64,000 bases of DNA from Acestrorhynchus altus. Lineage: Eukaryota; Chordata; Actinopteri; Characiformes; Acestrorhynchidae. The stretch is taken from contig CM067503.1 of NCBI GenBank assembly GCA_034509495.1, positions 25,336,316 to 25,400,315 on the forward strand. Reading direction: 5' to 3'. Shown one piece after another: positions 1 through 13,400 of this stretch (position 1 is its first letter; every line of letters starts with the position of its first letter). The translations under genes and the position numbers were made by a program. The notes beneath the pieces were generated by a model that worked only from the letters and a program-made list of their open reading frames with translations, made no database searches and was not told the DNA's origin.

Positions 1-535
1 TAGTAAGAGCACAGGTACAGCAACAAGCCAGCAGCCTCTTTTCTGTCCTCATCAATGAAAATGCAAAGTCATTCAGAGAAACCAGATAAAAATGTTGTTT
101 TTAAACAAACATGACCAATAGACAATATTTCTCTAGTCGTTTGAATTTTCTCTCCTATTAAACAAAATGTTTTGGTTCATATAATATATTTCAGTATTGG
201 ATATATAGACTATATTGAGGTTTCCAAGCAAAAGGGAATGTATGCAGCCCACTCTTCAGTTCCGATCCTCACAGTAGTGCTTCCAAACTGTGTATTAAAC
301 CTTTCCTGGACTGTAGAGACAATTATTCCAACAAAAGCAGGATAAACACTTTTTTAATAGGCTTGTTTTCAGAATGAATGGAAAGGTGTCCCTATAATTT
401 TGTCCACATAGCACGTTGTAATTAACGGATATGATTTTAATCAGTATCAAAAGAAGTAGCTTATTGTTATCTAGAATACATTGTGCCCAAACTTTTGACT
501 GGTACTGTATATAAATGTAACATTTTTGCATGCAG
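1..535. other. prrc2c intron (partial) with MITE remnant
   Basis: Intron sequence upstream of the first prrc2c exon in the window; the acceptor is the ...tgcatgcag ending at 535. Bases about 225-420 hold a fish-type MITE remnant, including the stretch ccaacaaaagcaggataaac, which recurs in a related element at about 59070. A terminal-repeat-like motif, caaacttttgactggtactg, sits at about 488-507. No coding sequence is seen here. Confidence 0.6.
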
Positions 536-2348
536 GGAGTGGATGAGTAAGGTGGACCGCATGAGATCACGCAACACTGATGCCCAGGAAGGCTGGAAAG
601 AGGGAGGAGAGGAGAAAGGTGAGAGTAAGAGTTCACGGGCAGACAGTGGGGACCATAGAGCTCCCTCTCCAGGCAGTATGACTCAGTACAACAAAACAGG
701 ACCATCTCCAGATTTCCAGGTAATGAATGCAGTTCTTTGTGTCATTAGAAATATTCATAAGAAGGGTTTTGTTTTAAGAGTTTACTTGCAGTTCAGTTTC
801 ATTTTCAAACAATGTGATCTTTTATGAGATCTTAAGATGTTTGAGACCACATTGCTTTACTAATGGTTCAGTTGTCTCAGGTTGATCAGCAGGCTAATGG
901 CATTCAATCATCCTTACAGGGTCAGACAGTAGGACGCTCATTAGGAAGTGGTACTGCTCGTGTGATAAAGCCATCCAGTTCAGCTACTGCCGAGGATGAC
1001 TCTGAGGTTTGGCGCCAGAAACGGAAAAAGCAGTCTGAGCTCTCTGAGGCTGTGGAACGTGCTCGGAGACGGCGTGAGGAAGAAGAGAGGCGTATGGAGG
1101 AGCAGAGACTGGCTGCCTGTGCTGAAAAACTCAAACGCCTCAATGAGAAACTACGACCTGCTGCCCCGACAGAGACTACCAAATTGACTGCACCAGTTCA
1201 AAGTGCCGAGCCAGAAGAGACTGAACCAGTGCCTAACCTGACTTCTGAAATCCCAGCTTCTCAGGCAGCTCCTCCACAGCACCCCCAGCCATCTATACCA
1301 ATGCCTTCTCATGATGGGCCAGAGCCAAATGTGGAGGAAGAGCCACAGAATGTTCCTAGGCAACCCAGCCCTCCCACCCACAGGACTGTTCAGGAATCAC
1401 AAGGAGCTGAGGTAGATGTTGCTGTAATTGAGGAGGTGCAAGTGGAGAAACAACCAATCAGAGACTACTTTAACACGGAGGAGTGTAGAGGTAAGAAGGA
1501 TGTGGAGAATTGACATCTGACATAAAATCTAAGTTGGTTATGATGTAGGCTTTATGACTTTGTTTTGGATAATGTGAACATAAATGCTAAATTGGAAAGG
1601 AATGTTGCATCTGATAAGGTTTTGGTTGTGTGGTTTGTAGTTGAGGAGCCCCAGTTGACTGTTCCTCGTCTGGATCACTCTGGCAGTGAGGAGTCTCCCC
1701 ATCCACAATTGGAAAACGAAGGAGACGCAGGGGCTAACGTTCGTCCCTCACTCACATCCAGCTACTCCAAACAGTTCCAGAAATCTCTACCACCCCGTTT
1801 CCTCAGACAACAGGTGGTTCCCTTGATGTGTTTCTTCTAAATTGTTAATGCACTGATTAGTTTGATGAGGTGTATTGAAAGAAATTCTCATTTAATGTTT
1901 ATTATTAAGGTCCATTTGGATTATTAATTCTAAACCCTAGAACAGGTGTGGGTAGCAGGTACCAATGTCCACCACAGTTTTCCAATTAACAGGTAGTTGA
2001 ATTGGGTTGCTTGAGCAGGACCCTCCAGGACCAGAATTACACACTTAATTCTTAGGAATATTCAATGTTGCTCCATTGCTCTGTCAAATATAGCTCCTCT
2101 GGACCACAGCCTGATGCCAGGGTGAGATTATAGAATTTTTGACTTTTTAGCCATGTCAGCAATGATTTTTACCATAATTGGGTTGCCTATATACTTTTTA
2201 GACAGCATATTTAGGAGCTTATTGTCTGTGGAAGCTTAAATTAGGCTGGTGGACATGGTGCACACAAGAAAACATGGGCATACATTTCTTGACATATGTA
2301 TTCATTTCTCAGGAGCAGTTGAAGCAACAGCAGTGGCAACAACAACAA

Positions 2349-2379
<31 letters not shown>

Positions 2380-3019
2380 AGCAACAACAACAACAACAAC
2401 AACAACAACAGAGTGGTGGAGGCTCAGTGTCCCCCTCAGGGGGATCAGTTCCACCACAGCATCGCTCTCTCTATCAACCCCTGGGTCCTCACCATCAGCA
2501 TCTGGCCTCAATGGGCTTTGACCCACGTTGGATTATGATGCAGTCTTACATGGACCCACGTATGATGTCTGGACGGCCTCCTATGGATATACCGCCCATG
2601 CATCCAGGTAAATAATTAAATCTTTGTTTATTCAGTTATTCCATCTTTCTATTCAGAAAGGTCTCAGCATGCTTATTGGGTCATGTCATTGGAAGATTTT
2701 AACACTTTGTTGAAGTGGCATCTGCTGTTTGTATACATGTTATGTCTTCATCTTATGCAGTATAGAGAATGTGTGGGGTAGTCAAGCTTTATTTATTTCA
2801 TTAAGCAGGCAGAATGCCACCAAAGCAGCTGGTCCGAAGAGAACCCACAGATAACAGCAGCTCTGGCTCTGACTCCTTTGACCACCTGACAAGACCTATC
2901 AGAGATCATGGGATGCCCAGTGAACCGCGAATGATGTGGGGTTCTGAACCTTATCCCCCATCTGAGCCCCTACCGCCTGCTACATCCCCTAAATGCCGGG
3001 ATGACTGCAAGGAGCCAAG
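536..3019 (+). CDS. prrc2c: prrc2c exons 1-5 of the window (coiled-coil part and polyQ)
   Basis: Five exons. 536-719 starts with the last base of a split codon and encodes EWMSKVDRMRSRN. 881-1490 carries a charged coiled-coil stretch rich in R and E (about 1020-1140, ending RRREEEERRMEEQRLAACAE), then proline-rich linker. 1641-1813 ends in SLPPRFLRQQ. 2313-2607 begins EQLKQQQW followed by 25 consecutive glutamines (2337-2411), then the motif MGFDPRWIMMQSYMDPRMM. 2809-3019 begins RMPPKQLVRREPTDN. Phases are 0, 1, 0, 1 and 2 at the respective exon ends. All are compatible with one reading frame. Confidence 0.92.
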
Positions 3020-6000
3020 GTTGGATAATTTTTGTGTATTGATCTGTATTTAACATCTGAATGTTACTTGTGCATGCTTTTTGTGTGTTTCTGTATCCTT
3101 TAAACCATTTCTGTTCAGATTGAATGGTATTTAAGGAATAAAAGGAAACCTGCTTAATTACATTTATCCAACATGTTTCAAGTGTAATGTTTGAATAAAT
3201 TGTTGAGGTTTAAAGTTGAATATATTTCCCTTTCAAAATGTCTAACATTTTAACATAGTTTGAAAGAGAAGAAAAATAAAGATAAACAAACTTCACCTTT
3301 CTCAGGTTCTCTTGTCTTATCTACTGTTTTCTTTCTTACGACCAGAATGGATGCTGGGCTGGAACTGGAGAGAGGCCTGTCAGCTGTGTATCCCCAAGAG
3401 CATAGTTCACTTGAGTCTAGGAGCAAGAATGACTTCTTCAGGGACTCTGCAGAGACCCTGTCTGCATTCAGCCATGTCTCAGAGGTGCCAGGTCTTCTGC
3501 AGACAGACAGGACCACAGTCATCCCTTCTTTTGAAACTGATGCTGTTGCACTCTCTGCCGGAGAGGAGGTAGATTCTATTGGACAGGCTGTTTTGAAAAG
3601 GACCATCTCCCAAGGTTCCAGCCACTCCCTCAAATTGGAAGAGCCTAGATTTGAAGGTGTTTCCATTGCTCAAAAGACCCTTGATCTCCCCAGTGCTACC
3701 GAACGGTTGGAAGACACTTGTAGAAAGGAGCCCTTTGGCCCAGGACCTGCAGTTAACAGGGCCACGCCACCTTCTGCTACTGAAAGCATGCACAAAGTGG
3801 ATAAGCTGCCACTACCAGCATCCAACAAGCAGAAAGCAGAGTTGCGCTGGGGTTCTCGTAACTCAGGTGCAGGAAGGAGAGATGGAGTTGGCGGGGAACG
3901 ACCAGTTAGGAGGTCTGGTCCGATAAAGAAACCTGTCCTACGAGACATGAAAGAGGAGCGGGAACAGAGGCGGGAGAAAGAAGAGCGGCATGAGCGAGGG
4001 GAGCGATCAAAAAAAGAAGGCTCTGCAACGAAAGCCCCTTTGTCCGCTGCAGCTGCTGTGTCTGATGCACAGAAGATCTCTGGGGAAGAGAAAAAGGACA
4101 GTACAGTTGAATCTGAACCTGGAGCAGCTACTGGTAGCAGCAAATCAAGAGAGCCCCAAGTACCAGCTAGTACAGTGACTGGCAGCACTCTGGAGGAGAA
4201 ACAAAGCAAGCCTCCACCCAGTGAGAAACGCTCTGAACCCAAACTTCCCTCTCGGAAAGAGTCCAGTCTGCCACCCAGAGCCTACCGCAGGGAAGAGAGG
4301 GAGAAGGAGAGGGAAAGGGAGCGTGACAGGGATAGAGAAGCTGAGAGGGAAAATGAATGGCCTTCTGATGCAAACTTTAAAGGCAGAGGTCGAGGGGAGT
4401 ACTACTCACGTGGCCGCAGTTACAGAGGCAGCTACAGTGGTAGAGGGCGCGGCAGCCGTGGCCGAAGTCGAGGCGATTTGCCGTATCGAGAGCCTCGTTC
4501 CCGGACAGACTTGCTAAGTACTGCTGGGGCAGCAGGCTTCCGATGTCGTGAGGAGAGTGAGACTCGCAGTGAAAGCTCAGACTTTGAAGTCTTGCCCAAA
4601 CGCAGGCGCAGGAGAGGCTCAGACACTGATTCAGAAAGTGAAGGCCGAGAGTCCGCCAGTGACACTGGAGCTTCTGACCGTGAGCCTAGTTCCAAGCCAA
4701 GCAGACCCTTGCGCCGTGAGTTACCTGAATCTCGCTCCTCTGCCAAGCCTGCCTCTGGCTTTGGGTCTGGTCATCTACCAGACAAGCCTGGATCTCGGGG
4801 TGAAGAGGAGGGCCGGCCTAAACCTGGGTTTCTGCCAAAGGGTGAACCATCACGACGTGGTAGAGGCGGGTTATACACCAGAAGAGGAGGTGGTAGGGAT
4901 CGGGGTGCCCCCAGATCAGCTCCTCTGCGTCGGACTGGACCACGAGAGAGCTTGCCATGGCCTTCCAAACCCATGGAAACCTTCCGACCAGAAGAGGCAG
5001 AGACCTCTCGTTTAGAAGGTGCACCTGCTGAGCAGCGCATGCCTAAATATGAAGGTAAGAAATTAAGAGAAGGGGGTCAAAACCCAAGAGACAGACCTCG
5101 GAGACCCAGACCAGCTCGGCCTCCCAGGCAGGACAAACCACCACGTTTTAGGCGCCTTAAAGAGCGAGAAGCAGCAGTTACAGCAGGGGAAACGCCTGTC
5201 ATGACAGCAGCAGAAGCACTGGTTGACGCAGCACCTGCATCAGTTTCCCCAGCACTGTCCAAAGCTCCAGGAACACCTGTTACCCTACTCGAAAGTGCTG
5301 CTGTTGCTAACATCTCACCAATCACTGCTGCCCCCACTCCTCCAGAGCTTCCTGTCACAGAGTCCGTACTATCTGACACAGGAACCACCAGAGTAGTTGC
5401 TGCTGGCAGCAAATCGCCCGACCTGTCTAATCAGAATTCTTCAGACCAGGCCAACGAGGAATGGGAAACTGCTTCTGAAAGCAGCGACTTTAATGAAAGA
5501 AGGGAGCGTGAAGAAAGGAAAGGTGCACTGGAAGCAGCTGTTGCTGCAACAGCATCCTCTTTCTCTGCACCTCCTCAGCCCACAGGAGCTCAAAGCAAGT
5601 CACCCACTGAGGGTGGTGTGGCTCTGAAACGTGAGGCAGTTCCTACGGCAAAAAGAAGTTTCTCGAGCCAGAGGCCAGTGGACAGACAGAACCGCAGGGG
5701 CAACACTGGGGCCAAATCAGGCAGAGGCTATTCAGGAAGCAAGAGCGAACGAAGGGGTGGGTCAGGAGCCAAATCTGGACGCAGAGGGTGGGTACCTCTT
5801 TGTTTTTGTTTTTGCAGGTGCTTAAATTGCACAGCATATTTGTTTATTTGGATGATCATAATCATTGCATGCATTTTGCAATATACCTTATGCACTTATG
5901 TTCCTTAGGGCTGGGCAATATGGGCAAAGACTCATATCCCAGTATATCTAAGCTGAATGGCAATATATAATGATATACAATATATGACGTGAAAATATAA

Positions 6001-7366
6001 GGAGAGCCAATGAAATAATCCTTTCAGTGATATAAAAACATTGAGATTTGATCTTTGTTTCTTCTTAATTTATATCGTCGTCTTCGTGCCAGAGTTCTTA
6101 TGCCCCTCCATGGTGTGTGAGAGTGCAGCCAGAGGTGTGGAACAGAATGTTTTTCCACAAGACTGAAATAAAATTTTAAAGCTTTATATAAATATTGCCT
6201 CAACCCACACCTTGCTCTATTTATATCATTATATAGATATAAATATTGATCTATTGCCCAGTCCAAGTGTTCTTTATGCATTGCCTGAGAATCCGTCTTT
6301 TAATAGACTTTCATTTAGTCCACGTTTGTTAATGTGATGTGCTAATTGCTGTTTTTTCCAAATATAGGTATCCAAATATAGACACTGGTTGGTCATATTT
6401 TTAGACTGTCCTCCATCTTATGCACATCTATATTTCTTGCTTAGAAAAAAATGTGTGAAAAGTGCTGCTGACCTGCCTCCCATTTCTATTTTAGTCTTTA
6501 ACTCAAATGGTTTGTTTCCCTCATACATTTCAATGAAATATTGACTTCACTGCGAATCCATAGCTGTTATTGTACTGACACCTTTGCTCTGTTACTGCAA
6601 AATATTTGGAACTCTGCTTTACTATATATGAATTTCAATTTTGTTTGCCCTCCTTACTGAGTATTGCTCTGTCTCTTTAGTGCTGCAGCCCAGAGTGCAG
6701 ATGCCATCCAAGCAAGTGCAGGTCAGAAGGCTAATAAAGACCCAACAAGTGGGCGCCGCAAAGAGGAGGCTAAGCAAGCTGTGAAGAAACCTAAGGAGAA
6801 GGAGAATGCTCTGTCTCAGTTTGACCTCAACAACTATGCTAGTGAGTGATGAATCATGACTGTATAATGTCTGCTCCTTGTGGAGTTTTGGTGAACTATA
6901 AGGCTTTAAGCCCATAATACTTCAAAGCTCAGTTGATCATTATACATTTTTTTTTAGGTGTGGTAATCATCGATGACCACCCAGAAGTGACTACCTTGGA
7001 GGATCCGCAATCCAACACTAATGACGATGGCTTCACAGAGGTTGTTTCTCGGAAGCAACAGAAACGTCTGCAGGATGAGGAGAGGAGAAAGAAAGAAGAA
7101 CAGACTGTACAGGTCTGGATAGGAAGGCTGATTTAATCATTTTGTCAGATCTGTTATGACCTTTAATGATGTTTACTTTGCTGTCATGGCAGAGTTAATA
7201 AGCAGTTAATATAAACTTTTATAGAAGGGGTTTGGACTGCCTTTTGAGTTAAGTTGAAGTCTTCAATCTTTTGTGTTTGCTCCTGTTTAGAACTGGAGTA
7301 AAAAGAATTCTGGGGAGAAGGGCAGAAGTGGAGGTGGCTCTAAACTGCCTCCACGGTTTGCCAAAA

Positions 7367-7397
<31 letters not shown>

Positions 7398-10300
7398 AGC
7401 TACAGCAGTCTCCCAGCAGCAGGCTGCAAATCCTGTCCATCAGACCCAGGCTGCTCCCCTTCAGCCACCTCAGCAGCCTCAGTCTCATCCACAGCCAGCC
7501 GTCGCTGTAGCCCAGCACAACCTTCCTGCTCAGGCCCAGATCACCAGCTCCTCTCAGCCTCTAGAGGCTACTGTGGCACCTTTACCCCCTGCAACTGTTG
7601 ACTTCTCTACTAAGACCCAGGCGCACAACACTCTTGGTACAGAATTGTGGGACAATAAGGTGGCTGGCTCCACAGTGCTGCCGGATGTCAAGAAACGTAA
7701 GCATTTTTGGAAGCATGATTTTGTATAAAATTATATTTATGAACGGTCTTGCATATTACATGTCTTAAATTTTAGCTTGCCTAGCTATTGCATAGTGTGC
7801 TTAAAAAATGGTTTGACTCAATTGGGACTGGGTTGGTCTTACTTTGAGGAAGACCAGTATTACATATTTGAATAATTTACAGGTGAATAAATAGGAAAGA
7901 GACACGTTATGATGACTGAGTTTATCTGCTTCAATTGCAGTTGGACCCATCAGCCCACCTCAGCCACCCTCAGTGAGTGCCTGGAATAAACCTCTGACCT
8001 CCTTTACTGGGACTGGGACTTCTGAAGTGAGTGTGGGGTGTTCACTGTATTATATTACACTGTATGCCTTATTCTTGATCCATAGATGGTTGGATCAGGA
8101 CATCTTATTATACTGCTAGCTCCCAAAGGTTTATTCTTTTCTTAAGAATTTGTATGTTTGTGTTTTAGAGTGTGAAAGCTGGAACTGAGAGTGGTGTAGA
8201 GCTTGGCATGGAGAGTATCCAGTTCGGCGCTCCCTCTTCAGCGGGTAGCACAGACAGTGATGGTGTTCCACCCCTGTTAGAAAAAACAGTTGATAATAAG
8301 TTACCTGAACCCAAAGAACAGAGACAGAAACAGCCTCGAGCTGGACCCATCAAATCGCAAAAGGTAAAGCATTACATTAGAGGTAGCACTCAAATGCTGT
8401 ACTAAAGACAGTTACATGCACAAATGCTGTTGGCTGTTCTGTGGTTTGATGCACATTGATCTCTCTTGTCTCAATGTTAGTTACAGAATTTCTAATTCAT
8501 ATTCTGAATCCTTTATTATTAGTATGTCATTACTGTAACATTCAGTATTTCTTCACCAGCTGCCTGACATTGCTCCTCCCGAGCAAAAGGAGTACAAGCC
8601 TGGCCCGATTGGTAAGGAGCGTTCCCTGAAGAACCGTAAGGCCAAAGATGGCCGCCAGTCAGAAGTCGAGGGTTTGGAGAAGGGTGGCCCTGGAGGCAGT
8701 CGGGATAGAGATTCTAGCTCCCCGGCCAAAGACAAGGTTCCTGAACTTGGGGGTGATATTGAGGGAATGATCACAGTCCCTTCAGCAGAATACTCAAATA
8801 GCTCCAAGGTAAGGATCTCAAAGGCAAAACTTTAACTATGTTGGAATCATCTCCCATTTTTTCCTTAGTGTATGGTTATCTTTGGACAGTTACGTATACT
8901 GAGAGATGTTTTCTGTATTGCAGGAGTCTGTTACTGACTACACTACCCCGTCCTCCTCACTGGCCGACACTGTCCCCACTGGAGGGAGCAAGATGGAAGA
9001 GAGTCTGGTTGCTAATGTGAGCCACCTCACCTGTGTCATCTCAACCTCTTTGTTTCTCTCTCCTGTTCTCATAGTTTCCTCCCCTTTCTCTTGCTTGCTT
9101 TGCCATACCTCCTTCTTAAGCCTTGCTGCAATTGAAATCAAGTCAGCTACACACATTTTGATCTTTCGTTTGTGTGTTGTTCAGGTGGCCCTGCCTCATT
9201 CGCTGCCTCTACCCCGTAGAGAAGCCCTGCAGCAGAGCACAAGCCTAAGCACAGTTTCTCCTGCTACAGTGGACCTCACTCTGAAGGTGACTTAAGCACA
9301 TTCTACCTTGCTTTTCCTGATTTTTGCTGCATACTTATTTTGCTTATGGGGGCAGACAATGCAGTCCTATGATACTCAGACAGAGAAACCCTAAAGTTTC
9401 CTGTCTAAGGCTATGTGCAGTCTTTTTTAAATGGTTGTTTTTATGCCCTCTCTTTTGTTCAAGTTCAGATGCATGTACAAACATTTTCTTATTTCTTCCA
9501 CTTCTGCAGATGGAGTCAGCTCGTAAGGCATGGGAAAATTCTCCTAGTTTGGGAGAGAAGAGCTCTCCTGTGACCTCTTCTGCCTCCCCAATCACCAGTG
9601 GAGGAGGGGCAGGCAGTGCCTCTTACAGCTCTTTCTCCAGTGCCTCTGTGCCTCAGATACCAGTGGCCTCGGTTACGCCTAGCACTTCACTGTCAGGTAA
9701 GCTATGACCATAGTTTGTAATACCAACATCTTTGTCTGCTGGTTTTCATCCAAATTTAAAGGACCCATTAGCAGGGAACTTATTTGAACATGTGTAGAAT
9801 ATTTTTATACTGAAGATCAACAAATCATTGTGTAGCTGTCATTCATCATGCTGCATATGATCGAAAATTTGCTGTTCCTCAGGTTCAGCCACTTACACCA
9901 CGTCATCTTTGAGCACTAAGACAACATCTGCATCTGACCCTCCCAACATCTGCAAAGTAAAGCCCCAACAACTGCAGAGTTCTGGAATGTCCAACAGCAA
10001 CTTCTCCCAGCTCGGTTGTGTGCCCTCCTTGTTACCGCAGCAGCAGACACCACAGGTCTTCGTCTCCCAGTCTGCAGCAGGTACAAAATTTGGTTGACTT
10101 CTCAGATATGCAAGTGCACACACATTCAGACTTGAAATTTATGCATAAAGTTTTTTTTTTTCTCCCTTTTCTTTTATGATCTTCAAAATTAATTATTTGA
10201 CCACTTTACTTTGTACCATGTAACATTTTTTTGTTGTGTGTAATTTGTATTTGTTTACTGTGTTCAGGTTCTGCAGCCCAAATCCCAGCTTTCTATATGG

Positions 10301-10431
10301 ACACCAGTCACCTATTTAGCACACCTCACCCACGCCTGGCTCCCCCCTCCATGACTCAGCAACAAGGCTTTCAGCCTGGTCTCTCTCAGGTACATTCTCT
10401 TGTACTTTATGTACTAATTATAGTTGAGCAG

Positions 10432-10479
<48 letters not shown>

Positions 10480-13400
10480 AAAAATGTATGTAATATTTGT
10501 ATGTATTGTTGACATGCCAGTTTGTGCCCATTTAGCCTACAGCAGTGCAGCAGATTCCAATCCCCATCTACGCCCCTATACAGGGTCAACCACAGCACCA
10601 GGCCCAGCTTGGCCTCAGCACTGGCCCCCCTGTTTCTCAACCACAAGACCTATTCAGCTCCTCTATTCAGCCTTTCAGGTACTACTGACATATCATTTAT
10701 TTTCCATGTTGGCTGCACAATGATTAGGTGATTAGGTGAATTTTATTATCATTAGATTTACTTAATTTAGGAATGGAAAGGATCAGGACTCTTAATGAAG
10801 AGAAGCTTAAAGATTAATTAACCTGCATTACATGATAAACCTGTTAAATATCTTCTGATATCACCTTCTCATTTTCTGGAACATGTTGGTCCCATAATCA
10901 ATGACACAATGCTTTTTATTTTACTCCAGGTCTCAGCAGCCTTTTATGCAGAACAATCTCTCCCAACCATCACCCATGATGTTGTCAGGAACTGCACTGC
11001 ATAGCTACCCTGGCGTGCAGCCCCCAGAACTGGCAAAGCCCCAGTCAAGCTTGGCCTTCCAACAGACTTCTAACACCCAGCATATCCCCATCTTATTTGA
11101 GCCCCAGCTCAACCAGCCCTCTGGCCTTAGTGGCTCCCAGCTCATTGATACACATATACTACAGGTTAGAATTTCATCTAATGTAAATCAGACTGTTAAT
11201 AAACAGATTTGTCCATGGCATGGGGTTTTCTAAATGGTGAAGTTAAAATTGGGTGCTAGTTTCTAACTGGCACTTTGATTGAATTGCAGCGCCAGGGAAT
11301 GAGTCAGCATTCAAACCTGTATTCTGGACAAGTGCAGCAGCACACACAAAACAGCTACTACAGCTCAACACAAAGCCCCAGCTCTGCACTGCAGCAGGTA
11401 AATGCCTCCCCCTAAAGAGGTTCTGTAGGAAAGAGATTATGGTTTTGTGCACACATGTACCCACATCAAACCAAAGCAAAGATTTTTTGTTACTTTCACC
11501 TTTCAAAGTAATCCATTTTATTCACTAATTCTTTCTCAAGGTTACGGTGCCCATGCCTGGCTCACAGTTGTCGTTGTCAAGCTTTGGTTCTGGTGGGGGT
11601 CAGCCTCTGCTTGCCCTGCCCCCAACTCCTCCACAGGCCCAACCCCCCAACCTCAACCGCCAACCCCCAAACAACCAGCCGTATCGTGGCCTGATTGGCC
11701 AGAACACACATAGCATGATGCAGCCTTCTAATAAGGTATGCATGCACTCTTATCACACAGAAGTAAAAAAATCAAAATGGAGTCTCTAAACTTTGCTTAA
11801 ACTCTTGTCAAACGTATGACATTGCAGCCATTTCTTTATTTATTTCTTCAAACACACAATCGTAGCTGTATGTGCCTCCTAATTTTGTTTGTGCATAGTC
11901 CCCAAATATTATGCTGTTTTTATGGTTTGTTACCTTACTAACCTGCCACTGACAAACCTCCCTCATTGTTATCTTTTCCCTTTCAGCATGCATTTATGGC
12001 GAATGTTGTGTTGGATTGGTTCTAAAATTCAGGTCTCGCTATTCAGACAGGTTTTCATTGCCATGTGTAGGATTTCAGTGCCACATATAAAATTGTGCTT
12101 TTCCATTGCATGGTATCTACACAATTCAGCTGTACTTGCTCTTTGTAGCTGGTGATGTCACAAAAAAACTATGAAAAAGGTAGTGGGGGTTTATAACTTT
12201 TAGATTCTTAATGGTATTATTTGAATGAGTTGATGGTGATTTTAATAAAAGCAACTCTGGTGACTTTGTGGGCGGCTAACTTGGCTTTCTCCTTCATGTC
12301 CACCCAGATAATGAAAGCAGAATAGATCCTGTTCTAGAGAAAATGTAATGAGTCTGTTAGGATCTCACATTGCAGGTTAGACATCCAGACCTACTTGGAT
12401 CACTTGAAACTGTGTATCATCAGGAATTAAAAAATTACTCTGTTCCTAATTTACTTAATAGAAAAGGGAAAAAATGTAGGTAACATGAACTGAATCTGTT
12501 GCATGTGAGTTCAGATTTGGACCACATTTACCTGCTTTGCAAACAAAAACCCTATGTAGGTAGAGTGATGTTTTTTTGTTTTTTTTTTTGTTTTTTTTTA
12601 CTTTTACAATCAGTGTATATGGTAGAGCTAACAAAATGCTTTATGTTCAAAATGCTTTAATAGATGTGTGAGATGGACCTAAAGCTGTTTGGCAGTGGGA
12701 TGGAAGTAAAGCCTGGAACACCTCCAGCAAGAAGCACTACCCCCACCTCAAGTCCTTACAGGTATAGATAATTCTTAAACACTCCCACACTGTGCAGTTA
12801 TGCATTCTGAATAAACAATATATTGCTTTTACATTGAATAGACGTTTGCTGCCATTTTTAACACTACAGTCGTTTTGGTTTTTATGGAGATTGTTATATT
12901 AACCTTAAGCCTTACAAAATGGCCTGCTAACATGCATTGCATCGAAAGGGTTTCACAGGGAAGGACATTGCTGTTTGTGAAACATTTACCCCAATTGACC
13001 ATTTATCCATTCATCAAGAACTTCAATGAGAGTGGTTCATTTGCAGTAAAGAAGGCTTCAGGGTGCCCAAGAAAGTCAAGCAAGTATCAGAACTGTCTCC
13101 TAAAGAGGATGCTGCCATGAGATTGGAAAATACCACCAGTTCAGAGCTTGCTCAGGAATGGCAGGTGTGAGGTCTTCTGAACTTAGAGTGAGACGAAGAC
13201 TTTTGGAGGATGGTTTAGTTTCAAGAAGGGCAGTAAAAACCCATTTCTCTCCAAGAAAAACATGGTCAGACTGTCATTCTGCAGGAAGTATAGAGATTGC
13301 ACTGCAGAGGACTGGGTGAAGTTAGTTTCTCTGATGAAGCCCTCTTCAGACTCTTCAGGGATATCTGGAAAAATAGTTGTCCAGAAAAAAAGGTGAGCAC

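Noticed and set aside
2302..2526. Antisense polyvaline ORF
   Set aside because: Shadow of the CAA/CAG repeat in the prrc2c exon.
3670..4242. 190-codon antisense ORF inside the large prrc2c exon
   Set aside because: Overlaps well-supported coding sequence and has the biased composition typical of a shadow frame.
5788..5908. Extension of the large prrc2c exon to an in-frame stop at 5908
   Set aside because: The GT at 5788 gives a clean in-frame join to the conserved exon at 6681; the extension encodes unrelated hydrophobic text.
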